Source: QYOJ01 sp964616825 (GTDB lineage Bacteria > Bacteroidota > Bacteroidia > Bacteroidales > FEN-979). Taken from it: a DNA stretch of 64,000 nucleotides. The DNA is taken from NCBI GenBank assembly GCA_964616825.1, contig CAZTSX010000005.1, forward strand, positions 101,110-165,109. Reading direction: 5' to 3'. The notes under the pieces are model-generated. The model searched no databases. It saw only the letters and a list, made by a program, of their open reading frames with translations, and was not told the DNA's origin. The position numbers and the translations under genes were made by a program. Position 1 is the stretch's first letter. Each line of letters starts with the position of its first letter. Of this stretch, positions 16,426-25,700 are shown in pieces.

Positions 16426-17760
16426 TCAGTGCTTTAATACAGCTTCGCCAAATTTCTTTGTAATTGCAATCCCTATCTTCGATAAAAACTGGGTCGGCAA
16501 CTCCCCTCCCGCAAAAATGTATACCAGGTCATTTTCAATTTTTTCTGTCTCTCCTTCGTTTATGGTTGAACCGAGGATTACCTCCTTTTGATCAATCGCC
16601 GTGAGCTTGGAATTATATCGAATGTTAATCCGGCCGGTTGCAGAAGCGGCCGTGATCTTCTCCTTATTTTTTGACTTGATACGGCCGAATGAGTCTTTCC
16701 TGTATGAAAGGATGACATTGTTTTGATCTGCCAGTTGCAAAGCAGCTTCAACTGCCGAATCGCCTCCTCCTACAACGATGATATTTTTCCCGGTAATGCT
16801 TTCAGGTTCAAGAAGACGGTATGCCACTTTCTCCATATTTTCCCCCGGAATTCCCAATTTTCGTGGCGACCCACGTCGTCCGATAGTCAGTATAACATGT
16901 TTGGTTGTAAACTGCTCCCCGTTCAGCGTCTTAACCATAAAAGATCCATTGTGACGTGTAATCGATTCAACCTTTGCATTTTCCCTCAGGTTGATCTTGT
17001 TTTTGCTCAGGACATCCTGCCAGAGGTTGAGGAGTTCCGGCTTGCTTGTCTCGAAGAGTTTCACCTTTCCGAACAGTGGTAAATCCATTGGAGAGGTCAT
17101 GACAATTTTTGATCGTGGAAATGTGAAAACAGTACCTCCCAGGGTGTCCTGTTCCAGGGTAAGACAGGTAACGTTATGTTTTTTCGCCGTCAATGAGGCT
17201 GATATGCCTGCCGGACCGGCACCTACCACAATCAGGTCATAGTCGGCCTGATGCTCTTTCCCGCTTGACTTTACCATGTTCTCTACAGCCTGGCGACCCT
17301 GTTCAACTGCATTCCTGATCAGCCCCATCCCGCCTAATTCACCGGCAATGTATATTCCCGGAACATTGGTCTCAAAGGTATGGTTAACATGTGGCAACTC
17401 AACTCCACGTTTTTCAGTGCCGATGTAAAGAGAGATCGCTTCAGTCGGACAGGCATGAAAACAGGCTCCATGACCGATGCATTGTGACGCATTAATGGTG
17501 GTAGCTTTACCGTTTCTTATCCCCAGAATGTCTTTCTCAGGGCAAGCCGCAATACATGCTCCCGTTTGAATACAACTATTTTCATCTACCACCGGGTGAA
17601 GGGATATCGGCTCAAACAATCCATCCTGCTTTGCTTTTGCGATTTTTTCTTCGACTATTCTGGATTTGCGTTTTTGCTTCCTTAAATAAAGAATCACAAC
17701 CAAAAGGCAGAAGATGATAACCAGCGAGTAGATCAGAATATTTTCAACGAGTATTTCCAT
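16426..17760 (-). CDS. Membrane-anchored Fe-S / FAD-dependent NAD(P)-binding oxidoreductase
   Basis: The ORF can begin at 17784, but the ATG at 17760, one base after the upstream TAA (TAATATG), is more likely and gives 444 residues. A membrane segment lies at about 5-24. Two ferredoxin-like motifs follow, each with three instead of four cysteines (C63, C69, C73 and C94, C100, C104; the second position is Thr in one and His in the other). Then comes a thioredoxin-reductase-like fold: FAD motif VVGAGPAGISAS and NAD(P) motif VVGGGDSAVEAA, but no redox-active CxxC. From memory, homologues of this ferredoxin-flavoprotein type accompany cytochrome genes. It would link a soluble electron carrier or NAD(P)H to the membrane cytochrome. 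Confidence 0.85.
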   Translation of the reverse strand: MEILVENILIYSLVIIFCLLVVILYLRKQKRKSRIVEEKIAKAKQDGLFEPISLHPVVDENSCIQTGACIAACPEKDILGIRNGKATTINASQCIGHGACFHACPTEAISLYIGTEKRGVELPHVNHTFETNVPGIYIAGELGGMGLIRNAVEQGRQAVENMVKSSGKEHQADYDLIVVGAGPAGISASLTAKKHNVTCLTLEQDTLGGTVFTFPRSKIVMTSPMDLPLFGKVKLFETSKPELLNLWQDVLSKNKINLRENAKVESITRHNGSFMVKTLNGEQFTTKHVILTIGRRGSPRKLGIPGENMEKVAYRLLEPESITGKNIIVVGGGDSAVEAALQLADQNNVILSYRKDSFGRIKSKNKEKITAASATGRINIRYNSKLTAIDQKEVILGSTINEGETEKIENDLVYIFAGGELPTQFLSKIGIAITKKFGEAVLKH

Positions 17761-17761
17761 A

Positions 17762-18628
17762 TTAAAATATCCAACGGTATCCAAGAACGATAGTAACAGT
17801 CACATGGATCAGCATGATGACCAGCATGACAAAGGCAAAAGGCAAATGAGCCACATGCCAGTATTTGAAAAGGTTTTGCATCATGACAAGTCGTTCTATC
17901 TTCCTGTTCAGTGTTATTTCATGTCGAATCAGATGGAGGAGATTCTTTCGTTCCGATCTGGAAAGGTTGTTCCTTCTTATAACGGACCTGACCTGGCGAA
18001 TGGTTCGTTGATCCTTGATAAAATTTCGTACAAATCGCATAAAAAAGTTAGCTTGATATCGTTCAACCTTCTTTTTAGTTGACTCAACGATCAGGTTAAG
18101 GCTCTCATCGTCAAGGCTGTAAGACTCCGTCAAGACCGTCCCAATATTGGTTTTCATCTCCTGAACTTCATTCAGACTCATCTCTCTCCCTTCAATTGTA
18201 TGGGGAATCTGGATATAAATAAATCTTCCGATCACGCCACTTAGGAATACGGCAACCATACTCCAAAAGCTCACTGCAACGAGTCCACCAAATTTAAACG
18301 ATGTATGGAAAAGAATCAGGATCGGGCCCAGGGTACAAAGAAAGATGTGGAATTCAAGCCAGTGCTTCAATAATCCCAACCGTGAGAGTATTCTCCATCG
18401 TTTCCTGGCAATGTAGAGGAGAACTCCGATAATGATACAAAGTGTCCCCAAAATACCCAATCCATGTCCCCAGAAACCACCAGGTTTAAGGGCTTTGTAA
18501 GCATTATGAAAGAACCTCTCCTCAAGTGGAAGGCTGTAGTAGCTGAATCCGAAATATGAGAGAACAATGAGCGTAAACAGTATAATTATAACCAGGACAA
18601 AAATGTAGAATTTATGACCGAATGACAT
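17762..18628 (-). CDS. Membrane b-type cytochrome-like protein, first gene of the multihaem operon
   Basis: 288 residues with about five membrane segments (8-28, 53-73, 90-111, 115-135, 262-284) and a large basic cytoplasmic loop (about 140-250). Histidines fall in or at the ends of membrane helices: His55, His89, His94, His108, His258, His261 and His275, enough for two b-haems. This is the pattern of quinol-oxidising or quinone-reducing cytochrome b subunits, but I cannot name the family. As first gene of the operon, it is the natural entry point for electrons moving between the quinone pool or the Fe-S flavoprotein and the periplasmic multihaem cytochromes. It is divergent, 68 bases away, from the NrfJ-like gene. 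Confidence 0.75.
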   Translation of the reverse strand: MSFGHKFYIFVLVIIILFTLIVLSYFGFSYYSLPLEERFFHNAYKALKPGGFWGHGLGILGTLCIIIGVLLYIARKRWRILSRLGLLKHWLEFHIFLCTLGPILILFHTSFKFGGLVAVSFWSMVAVFLSGVIGRFIYIQIPHTIEGREMSLNEVQEMKTNIGTVLTESYSLDDESLNLIVESTKKKVERYQANFFMRFVRNFIKDQRTIRQVRSVIRRNNLSRSERKNLLHLIRHEITLNRKIERLVMMQNLFKYWHVAHLPFAFVMLVIMLIHVTVTIVLGYRWIF

Positions 18629-18659
18629 GAGTAAACGAGTTAAAGTCTCAGTAAATTTC

Positions 18660-18667
18660 TATCTTTG
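18660..18667 (+). promoter_or_regulatory. Candidate -7 element for the NrfJ-like lipoprotein gene
   Basis: TATCTTTG lies 29 bases upstream of the ATG at 18697, in the gap shared with the divergent cytochrome operon. I see no matching TAnnTTTG on the minus strand for that operon. Confidence 0.5.
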
Positions 18668-18696
18668 CAGGCTAAACCTTTCTAACATACAAATAT

Positions 18697-19404
18697 ATGA
18701 AGATTCATCGAAGTATATACGTCGGCATGGTGACAATTATTGCATTATTAACCTCATGTCATTCAAATACCCGGGAGCGAGTAGAGAACCTGGCCCCAAA
18801 TGTGAGCCAGGTCATTGCAGAAGAGGTCATCCAGACCAGTGGTTATACGTATGTGCTGGTTTCCACTGAAGATCAGGAGTACTGGATAGCCGTTAGCAAA
18901 GCCGATGTACAGAAAGGTGAAACCTATTTCTGGTCAGAAGGCATGGAGATGAATAATTTTACCAGCAATGAGCTTGGCAGAACGTTTGAAAGCATTTATT
19001 TCGTCCAGGATTTTACCGATCAGCCAATCATCTCGCAAGGACAGATGCCTTCTTCATCAATGGCTGGTAAACAGCCTATGCCTGAGAAGACCGGAATTGA
19101 CATTCAGCCTGCCGAAGGAGGTATCACCATTGAAGAGTTATATTCAAACAGGAAATCCTATGAAGGAAAGACCGTGAAAATCAGGGGCAAAGTAGTAAAA
19201 TTCTCCCCATATATTATGGACCGAAACTGGGTTCACCTTCAGGATGGTACAAAAGATGGTGATTATTATGATCTTACAGTTACAACAAAGGCATTTATTA
19301 ATGTTGACGATGAAGTAACATTTGAAGGTGTTGTCGCATTGGACAAGGACTTTGGCGCTGGTTATGTTTATAAAGTGATCCTTGAGAATGCTGAGATCAA
19401 GTAA
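18697..19404 (+). CDS. NrfJ-like lipoprotein with SH3-like and OB-fold domains
   Basis: 235 residues. A lipoprotein signal ends at Cys21 (ALLTSC). The first domain (about 45-120) reads YTYVLVSTEDQEYWIAVSK...YFWSEGMEMNNFTSNELGRTFESIYFV, a pattern I associate with NrfJ-related proteins found beside multihaem cytochromes. The second domain (about 145-235) looks like a bacterial OB-fold: ELYSNRKSYEGKTVKIRGKVVKFSP...NWVHLQDGT...DDEVTFEGVV. It is divergent from the five-gene cytochrome operon, which supports a role in cytochrome maturation or metal handling, though this is inference. Confidence 0.65.
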   Translation: MKIHRSIYVGMVTIIALLTSCHSNTRERVENLAPNVSQVIAEEVIQTSGYTYVLVSTEDQEYWIAVSKADVQKGETYFWSEGMEMNNFTSNELGRTFESIYFVQDFTDQPIISQGQMPSSSMAGKQPMPEKTGIDIQPAEGGITIEELYSNRKSYEGKTVKIRGKVVKFSPYIMDRNWVHLQDGTKDGDYYDLTVTTKAFINVDDEVTFEGVVALDKDFGAGYVYKVILENAEIK

Positions 19405-19540
19405 ACTAGTGAACTACTTATCAGGTGAACAAGTGACCAGGTAATAATTCCTGTTACTCTTTTCCCCCTTACCCTCATACCCTCATACCCTCACACCCTC
19501 ATACCACCTTTCTTCCCTACTTCCCAACCTTCTTACTTTA
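19405..19540 (+). repeat. Two adjoining word arrays (GTGAAC-type and ATACCCTC-type)
   Basis: The first part (about 19405-19445) carries actagtgaac, aggtgaacaagtgacc words. The second (about 19467-19506) is a period-8 array of taccctca with small changes. A pyrimidine-rich ttcttccctacttcccaacc stretch follows. No gene is present here. Confidence 0.6.
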
Positions 19541-19546
19541 TTTTTA

Positions 19547-19579
19547 TATCTTTGTCAACAAAATGACTGTTAGTCATTT
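19547..19579 (+). promoter_or_regulatory. Promoter and TetR-type operator of the efflux operon
   Basis: A -7 element TATCTTTG (19547-19554) is followed by a perfect inverted repeat, AAATGACT and AGTCATTT around GTT (19561-19579), which would overlap the transcript start. It lies 26 bases before the TetR-family start, the position expected for autorepression of the tetR-tolC-hlyD-acrB operon. Confidence 0.7.
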
Positions 19580-19605
19580 TTTATGATAACGTAAAATTAC
19601 ATACG

Positions 19606-20265
19606 ATGGGCATAGCAGAACGCAAAGAACGAGAACGTGAGCAGCGCCAGCAAGACATTATCAATGCGGGTGAACAGGTCTTCTTCTCTAAGGGATACGA
19701 AACATCTACGATGGATGATGTAGCTGAACAGGCAGAACTGAGCAAAGGGACACTCTACCTCTACTTCCAAAGTAAAGACGAACTTCATTTTGCCATTATG
19801 GAGCGGGGAATGGCAATCCTAATGAGGGTAATGGAGAAACGGATGAGCAACATGAAAAACGGCAGGGAGACATTACGGGGGCTGGGGTTGGCCCTGGTTG
19901 AATTCTCCAATCGCTATCCAGATTATTTCAACTCCCTTATATTCTTCCAGGCTCGTGATGTCGGGCAGCAAAATCTCAACGAATCGAAAGTTAAGTCCTT
20001 TATGGCAAACCGCAACTCATTAACCCTGCTGAATGAAACACTGATCAGGGGTATGGAGGATGGTTCCATCAGAAAAGATATTCCCCTGGCAGAGTTGAGC
20101 ACAACTTTATGGGCTCAAATGATGGGAATTCTGGTGATATATTCAGCCAAAAAAATGGTGTTCGACCTGCATTCTGTCAACCGCGAGCAACTGGTCAACA
20201 GACATCTTGATCTGATCCGGGATGCCCTGATACCCAGTAGGAAGGAGGATTCAGATCATGCGTAA
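19606..20265 (+). CDS. TetR/AcrR-family transcriptional regulator
   Basis: 219 residues. The N-terminal helix-turn-helix is textbook: IINAGEQVFFSKGYETSTMDDVAEQAELSKGTLYLYFQSKDEL (about residues 20-62). The C-terminal domain is a helical ligand-binding bundle with no specific motif. It is the first gene of a four-gene efflux operon and its stop overlaps the TolC-like gene by eight bases. It probably represses the operon at the palindrome at 19561-19579 and is released by a pump substrate. Confidence 0.92.
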   Translation: MGIAERKEREREQRQQDIINAGEQVFFSKGYETSTMDDVAEQAELSKGTLYLYFQSKDELHFAIMERGMAILMRVMEKRMSNMKNGRETLRGLGLALVEFSNRYPDYFNSLIFFQARDVGQQNLNESKVKSFMANRNSLTLLNETLIRGMEDGSIRKDIPLAELSTTLWAQMMGILVIYSAKKMVFDLHSVNREQLVNRHLDLIRDALIPSRKEDSDHA

Positions 20266-21631
20266 AACCATTCTAACCCTACTCCTGCTTTTCGGTTTAT
20301 TGGGACTCAGGGTTTTCGCATACTGTCAGGATTCAATACTGGATAAATACATCCGGGAAGGATTTGATAACAACCTGTCATTGAAGCAAAAGGAACTGGA
20401 TTACAGGAAAAGCATACAATCCCTCAATCAAGCCAGGGCACTGTTTTATCCAAATATATCTTTCAATGCACGGTATACCCTGGCAGATGGTGGGAGAACA
20501 ATTGATTTTCCAGTAGGGGATCTGCTGAATCCTGTCTATACGACGCTGAACCAACTTACTCAATCCCAGCAGTTCCCGCAAATTGACAATGAAGAGATTT
20601 ACTTTCTTCGCCCCAGAGAGCAGGAGACCATGTTAAGTCTTCGGCAGCCCGTGTTTCACAGCGATATCTGGTTTAACTATAAAATCCGGAAAGAGCTATC
20701 CGATGCTGCCTGCATCGGGATAGACGTCTACCGCAGAGAGCTGGTCAATGAGATCAAAACTGCATACTATAACTACCTGAAAACCATTCATGCTCTTGAG
20801 CTATTTGAACAGACCCTGGCTGTGGTAAATGAGAACCTCCGGGTTAGTGAAAGTCTCTTTGCCAATGATAAGGTGACCGCAGATGCAGTTTATCGCTCAA
20901 GGGCCGAGCTCAGCAAGGTAGAACAACAGATGGCTGAGGCAGAAAAATTTAATGAATCAGCCACTGCCTACTTCAATTTTTTACTTAATAAACCACTTGA
21001 ATCTAAAATTGAAGTGGACGATTCTAATATAATGATAGATAGCTTATTATTGAATGCAACATTATCTTCTGAAATTGCTATCAGGAACCGGGAGGAGCTT
21101 CATCAATTGCGGGAATATTTGCAGGCATCAGCATACAATGTAAAGCTAAATAAATTCAACCACGCTCCTACCCTGAGCCTCGGGGTGGATTACGGTATTC
21201 AAGGTGAGACCTATGAATTTTCTGATAAAGCAGACTTTCTTTTCGCATCGGTGGTGATGCAGTGGAAAATTTTCCACGGAATGGAAACCAAATCAAAAAT
21301 CCGGCAAGCTTCAATTGAGCAGGATATGCTCGAGAAGCAAAATACGGAGGTTCAGAATCAAATTCGATTGCAGGTAATCGATGCCTGGTATGATGTCACA
21401 ACTTCAGAAAAGGCAGTAATCTCAGCACGTACCCAAAGTCAAAGCGCTACAAAAGCATTTGAGATTATCCGGAAAAAATATAACCTGGGACTTACAAGCT
21501 TGCTGGAGTTTACTAATGCCCGATCCGATATGACTAATGCCGGCTTAAACATGATCCTTTCCAGTTACGACTATAAGATCAGCCAGGCTGAGTTGGAGCG
21601 AGCCATGGCAACTTACCCCCTTGTTGATTGA
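20258..21631 (+). CDS. TolC-family outer-membrane efflux protein
   Basis: 457 residues with a signal peptide (about 1-23). The protein has two similar halves of paired long helices, as expected of TolC: an N-terminal SLKQKELDYRKSIQSLNQARALFYPNIS segment, and a C-terminal IIRKKYNLGLTSLLEFTNARSDMTNA segment, the family's recurrent motif. It forms the outer-membrane exit duct for the RND pump encoded just downstream. Overlaps the regulator gene by eight bases. Confidence 0.9.
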   Translation: MRKTILTLLLLFGLLGLRVFAYCQDSILDKYIREGFDNNLSLKQKELDYRKSIQSLNQARALFYPNISFNARYTLADGGRTIDFPVGDLLNPVYTTLNQLTQSQQFPQIDNEEIYFLRPREQETMLSLRQPVFHSDIWFNYKIRKELSDAACIGIDVYRRELVNEIKTAYYNYLKTIHALELFEQTLAVVNENLRVSESLFANDKVTADAVYRSRAELSKVEQQMAEAEKFNESATAYFNFLLNKPLESKIEVDDSNIMIDSLLLNATLSSEIAIRNREELHQLREYLQASAYNVKLNKFNHAPTLSLGVDYGIQGETYEFSDKADFLFASVVMQWKIFHGMETKSKIRQASIEQDMLEKQNTEVQNQIRLQVIDAWYDVTTSEKAVISARTQSQSATKAFEIIRKKYNLGLTSLLEFTNARSDMTNAGLNMILSSYDYKISQAELERAMATYPLVD

Positions 21632-21702
21632 CGATTTACGACTGCGATAATAAAGAATATTTCCCTTGATGACCATAATAACTAATGACCAATAACCATA
21701 TA
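21629..21702 (+). repeat. Word array between tolC-like and hlyD-like genes
   Basis: The stretch contains ttgacgatttacgactgcgat, then atgaccata, ataactaatgacc, aataaccata words. The first part is the ACGATTT family. It interrupts an otherwise tight operon without an obvious terminator. Confidence 0.5.
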
Positions 21703-21724
21703 ACCTTATTAAATATGATAAGCT

Positions 21725-22753
21725 ATGAAACCAGTTAATATTCTGATAATCAGTATAACTATTCTCTCTTTCTGGTCATGCAACAGCGAGCAACAATACG
21801 AGCAGCAAAAAAAAATAGAGCAGATTACGATAACGACTGTTGAAGAACTCCCGATCTCCAATCCAATCATTACTTCTGGAAGACTCTCATCAAAAACCGA
21901 GGTCAAGCTCAGCTTTAAAACCGGGGGTATTATTGAAAATATCTATGTCAAAGAGGGACAATTGGTTAAACAGGGCGATATTCTGGCAAAGCTGAACCTG
22001 TCAGAGATCAGCGCCCGAAAGGATCAGGCAGAACTGGCTTATCAGAAGGCAGAACGTGACTATCAGCGTATTGAGAACCTATACAAGGATAGTGTAGCTA
22101 CGCTTGAAAATCTGCAGGATGCGAAAACAGGCCTGAACGTCGCTAAAGCAACTCTCGATATCGCGCGGTTTAACCTTCGGTACTCTTCCATAGAAGCCCC
22201 GTCAAACGGGAAGATCCTGTTGAAACTGGCAGAAGCGAATGAAATTGTGGGGCAGGGACAGCCTCTCTTCCTTTTCGGTTCCTCTGCGGAAGAGTGGGTG
22301 GTGAAAGCAAGTCTGACCGACCGTGACATCGTGGATGTCGAGCTAGGGTATTCGGGTTCAATCATGTTTGATGCCTATCCTGATGTTGAATTTCAGGCCA
22401 TTGTATCAGAAGTGGGGAAAGCAGCCGATCCCTATACTGGCACATTTGAAGTAGAGCTTTCCGTGAAATCACTTGATTATCAATTAGTATCAGGATTTAT
22501 TGCAAATGTCATCATTCTGCCTCCTGTTTCTGAAAAATGTCTGCAAATCCCGATTGATGCACTGGTGGAAGCGGAAGGGAATATCGGCTTTATCTTTGTT
22601 TACTTCGATGGAAAAGTTGAGAAGCGACGAGTAAAAACAAGTGGTCTTGCCGATCAAATTTGTATTCAGGAAGGAGTGGAAAAAGGGGAACAGGTAGTTA
22701 TCGAAGGTGCTCAATACCTGAAAGATAGAGATGAAGTGATCATCCGTAAGTAA
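21725..22753 (+). CDS. RND efflux periplasmic adaptor (HlyD/MFP family) lipoprotein
   Basis: 342 residues. A lipoprotein signal ends at Cys19 (LSFWSCNS). The barrel-sandwich half-motif GIIENIYVKEGQLVKQGDILAKL (about 70-92), a short helical hairpin (RKDQAELAYQKAERDYQRIENLYKDSVAT), and the second half-motif IEAPSNGKILLKLAEANEIVGQG are all present, followed by beta-barrel and membrane-proximal domains. It bridges the inner-membrane pump and the TolC-like duct. Confidence 0.92.
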   Translation: MKPVNILIISITILSFWSCNSEQQYEQQKKIEQITITTVEELPISNPIITSGRLSSKTEVKLSFKTGGIIENIYVKEGQLVKQGDILAKLNLSEISARKDQAELAYQKAERDYQRIENLYKDSVATLENLQDAKTGLNVAKATLDIARFNLRYSSIEAPSNGKILLKLAEANEIVGQGQPLFLFGSSAEEWVVKASLTDRDIVDVELGYSGSIMFDAYPDVEFQAIVSEVGKAADPYTGTFEVELSVKSLDYQLVSGFIANVIILPPVSEKCLQIPIDALVEAEGNIGFIFVYFDGKVEKRRVKTSGLADQICIQEGVEKGEQVVIEGAQYLKDRDEVIIRK

Positions 22754-22772
22754 TCCATCCAACCTCAACATC

Positions 22773-25700
22773 ATGAAGCTACCAAAACTCGCAATAGATA
22801 ACTACCAATTCACCATTCTGGTGTTTATCCTGCTTGTCATTGCAGGAGTCAACTCCTTTTTGTCCATGCCCCGAACAGAAGACCCGCCAGTCAATGTACC
22901 GGGTGCTTCGGTGATCATTATCTACCCTGGAGCCACACCCTTTGATATGGAAGAGCTTGTTGCCCAACCCATTGAAGATGCTATTAACGAGTTGGAAGAT
23001 GTCAAAAGGATCCAGACCACACTTAAAGATGGTCTCGCCTATTTCGCTGTCGAATTCTATTTTGGCACCAATGCCAAAAAGAAATATGAAGAGGTGGTTG
23101 ATAAAGTAAATGGCGTAAGAGGCGAATTGCCTGCTGAGATCATGGAATTGAACTTCGAGGAATGGACAACCTCAGATGTGGTCATCATGCAACTGGCGCT
23201 GATGTCTGAAAGTGCCTCTTACAGAAAGCTTTTCGCTGAAGCCGAGCAATTGAAAAAGATGATCCGGAAAACGGAAGGTGTCAAAACCATCGATATCAGG
23301 GCCTACCCGGATGAAGAAGTTAGAGTTTCACTGAACTTCCCTAAAATGGCCGGCATGAATATTTCCCTCAATCAGGTAGAGAAAGCTATTCTGAGCAATA
23401 ATGCCAACATTCCCGGAGGATCGTTACAACTATCAGATAAAACGTTCAGCGTGCAGACAAGTGGTTCATACAACAATCTCAAGGAGATCGAAAAAACCGT
23501 TGTCCACGCCTACAAAGGAAGAACAATCTATCTTCAGGATATTGCAGACGTCTCTTTCAACTATGAAGATAAGATATACTATGGTCGCGTGAATGGAAAT
23601 CGCTGTATTTTCCTGGAGGTGAGGCAGAAAGAAAATTTCAACATCTTCCGGATCCGGGAGAAGCTGGAGGAAAACATACAGGAATTCCAGGAAGCACTTC
23701 CCCAAAACATCTCTCTTTTTACGGTGTTTGATCAATCCATCTGGGTAGATCAACGAATCAGCCACTTCCTGCGCAACTTGTTGCAAGGGATCTTGCTGGT
23801 TGGACTAATTACCATACTGGCACTTGGCTTCAGGTCTTCTATGATTGTGATTATTGCCATCCCTCTTTCCATCATTATGGGACTTTTTGTGGTGGATAGT
23901 TCAGGATTTGGATTACAGCAGATCTCTATAGCAGGACTGGTGGTAGCGCTTGGTCTGTTGGTGGATAATTCCATCGTCATGGTCGAAAACATCAACCGGT
24001 TTCGGTTTCAGGGATACTCTCCCCGTGAAGCATCCATTATGGGTGCTTCAGAAATCGGCTGGCCTATCATCAGTGCAACAGCGACAACTGTTCTGGCATT
24101 CATACCTATCATCATGATGCCGGAAGCTTCCGGCGAGTTCATTAAAAGCATGCCGGTAACTATCATCGCTACTCTTTTCATGTCACTGCTGGTAGCACTA
24201 ACATTAACTCCACTGATAACCAGTAAATTATACAAACCGATTATCAACGGTGACATACAGAAAAAGATGACTTTCTTTGAACGATGGCTGAAAAAGATGA
24301 TTCAGGGCCCTTACCGGAAATCACTGAACTACGCGTTGAACCATAAGATTCTCACAATAAGCATATCAGTCATACTGCTCCTGATCTCACTTTTTGTCTT
24401 TCAGTTTGTCGGTGTCTCATTCTTTCCCAAAGCGGAAAAACCTCAATTTCTGATCCAGATTAACCTGCCTGAAGGAAGTAATCTGCGAAAGACCAATAAC
24501 GTCACAATGTATGTTGAATCGGTCCTCGACACCATTCCTGATGTAAACTATTACGCATCCAATATCGGCCACGGGAATTCCCGGATCTATTACAATGTTT
24601 TCGAGAAGAGCTACGCAAGGAATTTTGCTGAAATTTTTGTTCAGCTTGAGGCATATGAGGTGAAGAAGTTCGATAAACTGATTACAACGCTTCGAGAGCT
24701 GTTCGGAAAATACCCGGGGGCCAGGATCAATGTCAAAGAGTTTGAACAGGGACAACCAATCGAAGCGCCAATCATGGTCTTTGTAAACGGCGAAAACCTC
24801 GATGAACTTCAACGGATTTCCTATGATGTAGAGGAGATGATTACCACCCGGCCTGGTGTAATTAATGTCGATAACAGATTGGCAAAGAAGCGGATAGATA
24901 TCCAGGTTTTGATCAACAAAGAAAAAGCAAGCATCTATGGGGTTCCGGTTGCAGAGATCGACAAGACAGTCAGAACGGCCATAAACGGAGTCTCAGTATC
25001 CAAGTTTCGTGATAAGGAAGGCAAGGAGTATCAGATTGTTTTGCGAATGCCTCAGGGTGAGAATATCACTCCAGAAGATTTCAATAGCATATTTGTGAGA
25101 TCTCTTTCAGGCCGGTTGATCCCACTGAAACAACTGGCTTCCATTGAGTTCACCCAGGCACCGGGCATCATTAAGCGATTTGATCTGGACAGGACTGCAT
25201 TGGTGACTGCCGACCTGGAAAAGGGTGCTATTCTGGATGATGTGATGAAACCGGTTCTGAATCAACTGGTAAACTATCCATTACCAAAAGGATATGATTA
25301 CGTTATCAGCGGAGAGTTGGAGAGCCGCGAGGAGTCGTTCGGAGGCATGCAGATTGCTATTATCATTGCCATGATTGCCATCTTTGCTGTTCTTGTGCTG
25401 CAGTTCAAATCGTTTCGGCAGCCGCTAATCATCTATGCCGCTATTCCTTTTGCCGTGATTGGCATGATTTGGGCGCTGCTCATAACCGGGTATACATTCT
25501 CATTCTCTGCTTTCATCGGATTGATTAGTCTTGTCGGGATTGTGGTAAACAACTCAATTATCCTGGTTGATTATACGAACAGGTTAATGGCCAATGGATT
25601 GACTATGAATGAAGCAATAAAAACTGCCGGCGAGACACGGTTCACACCTATCGTGCTTACTACTCTGACAACCATAGGAGGATTGCTTCCACTGACGTTG

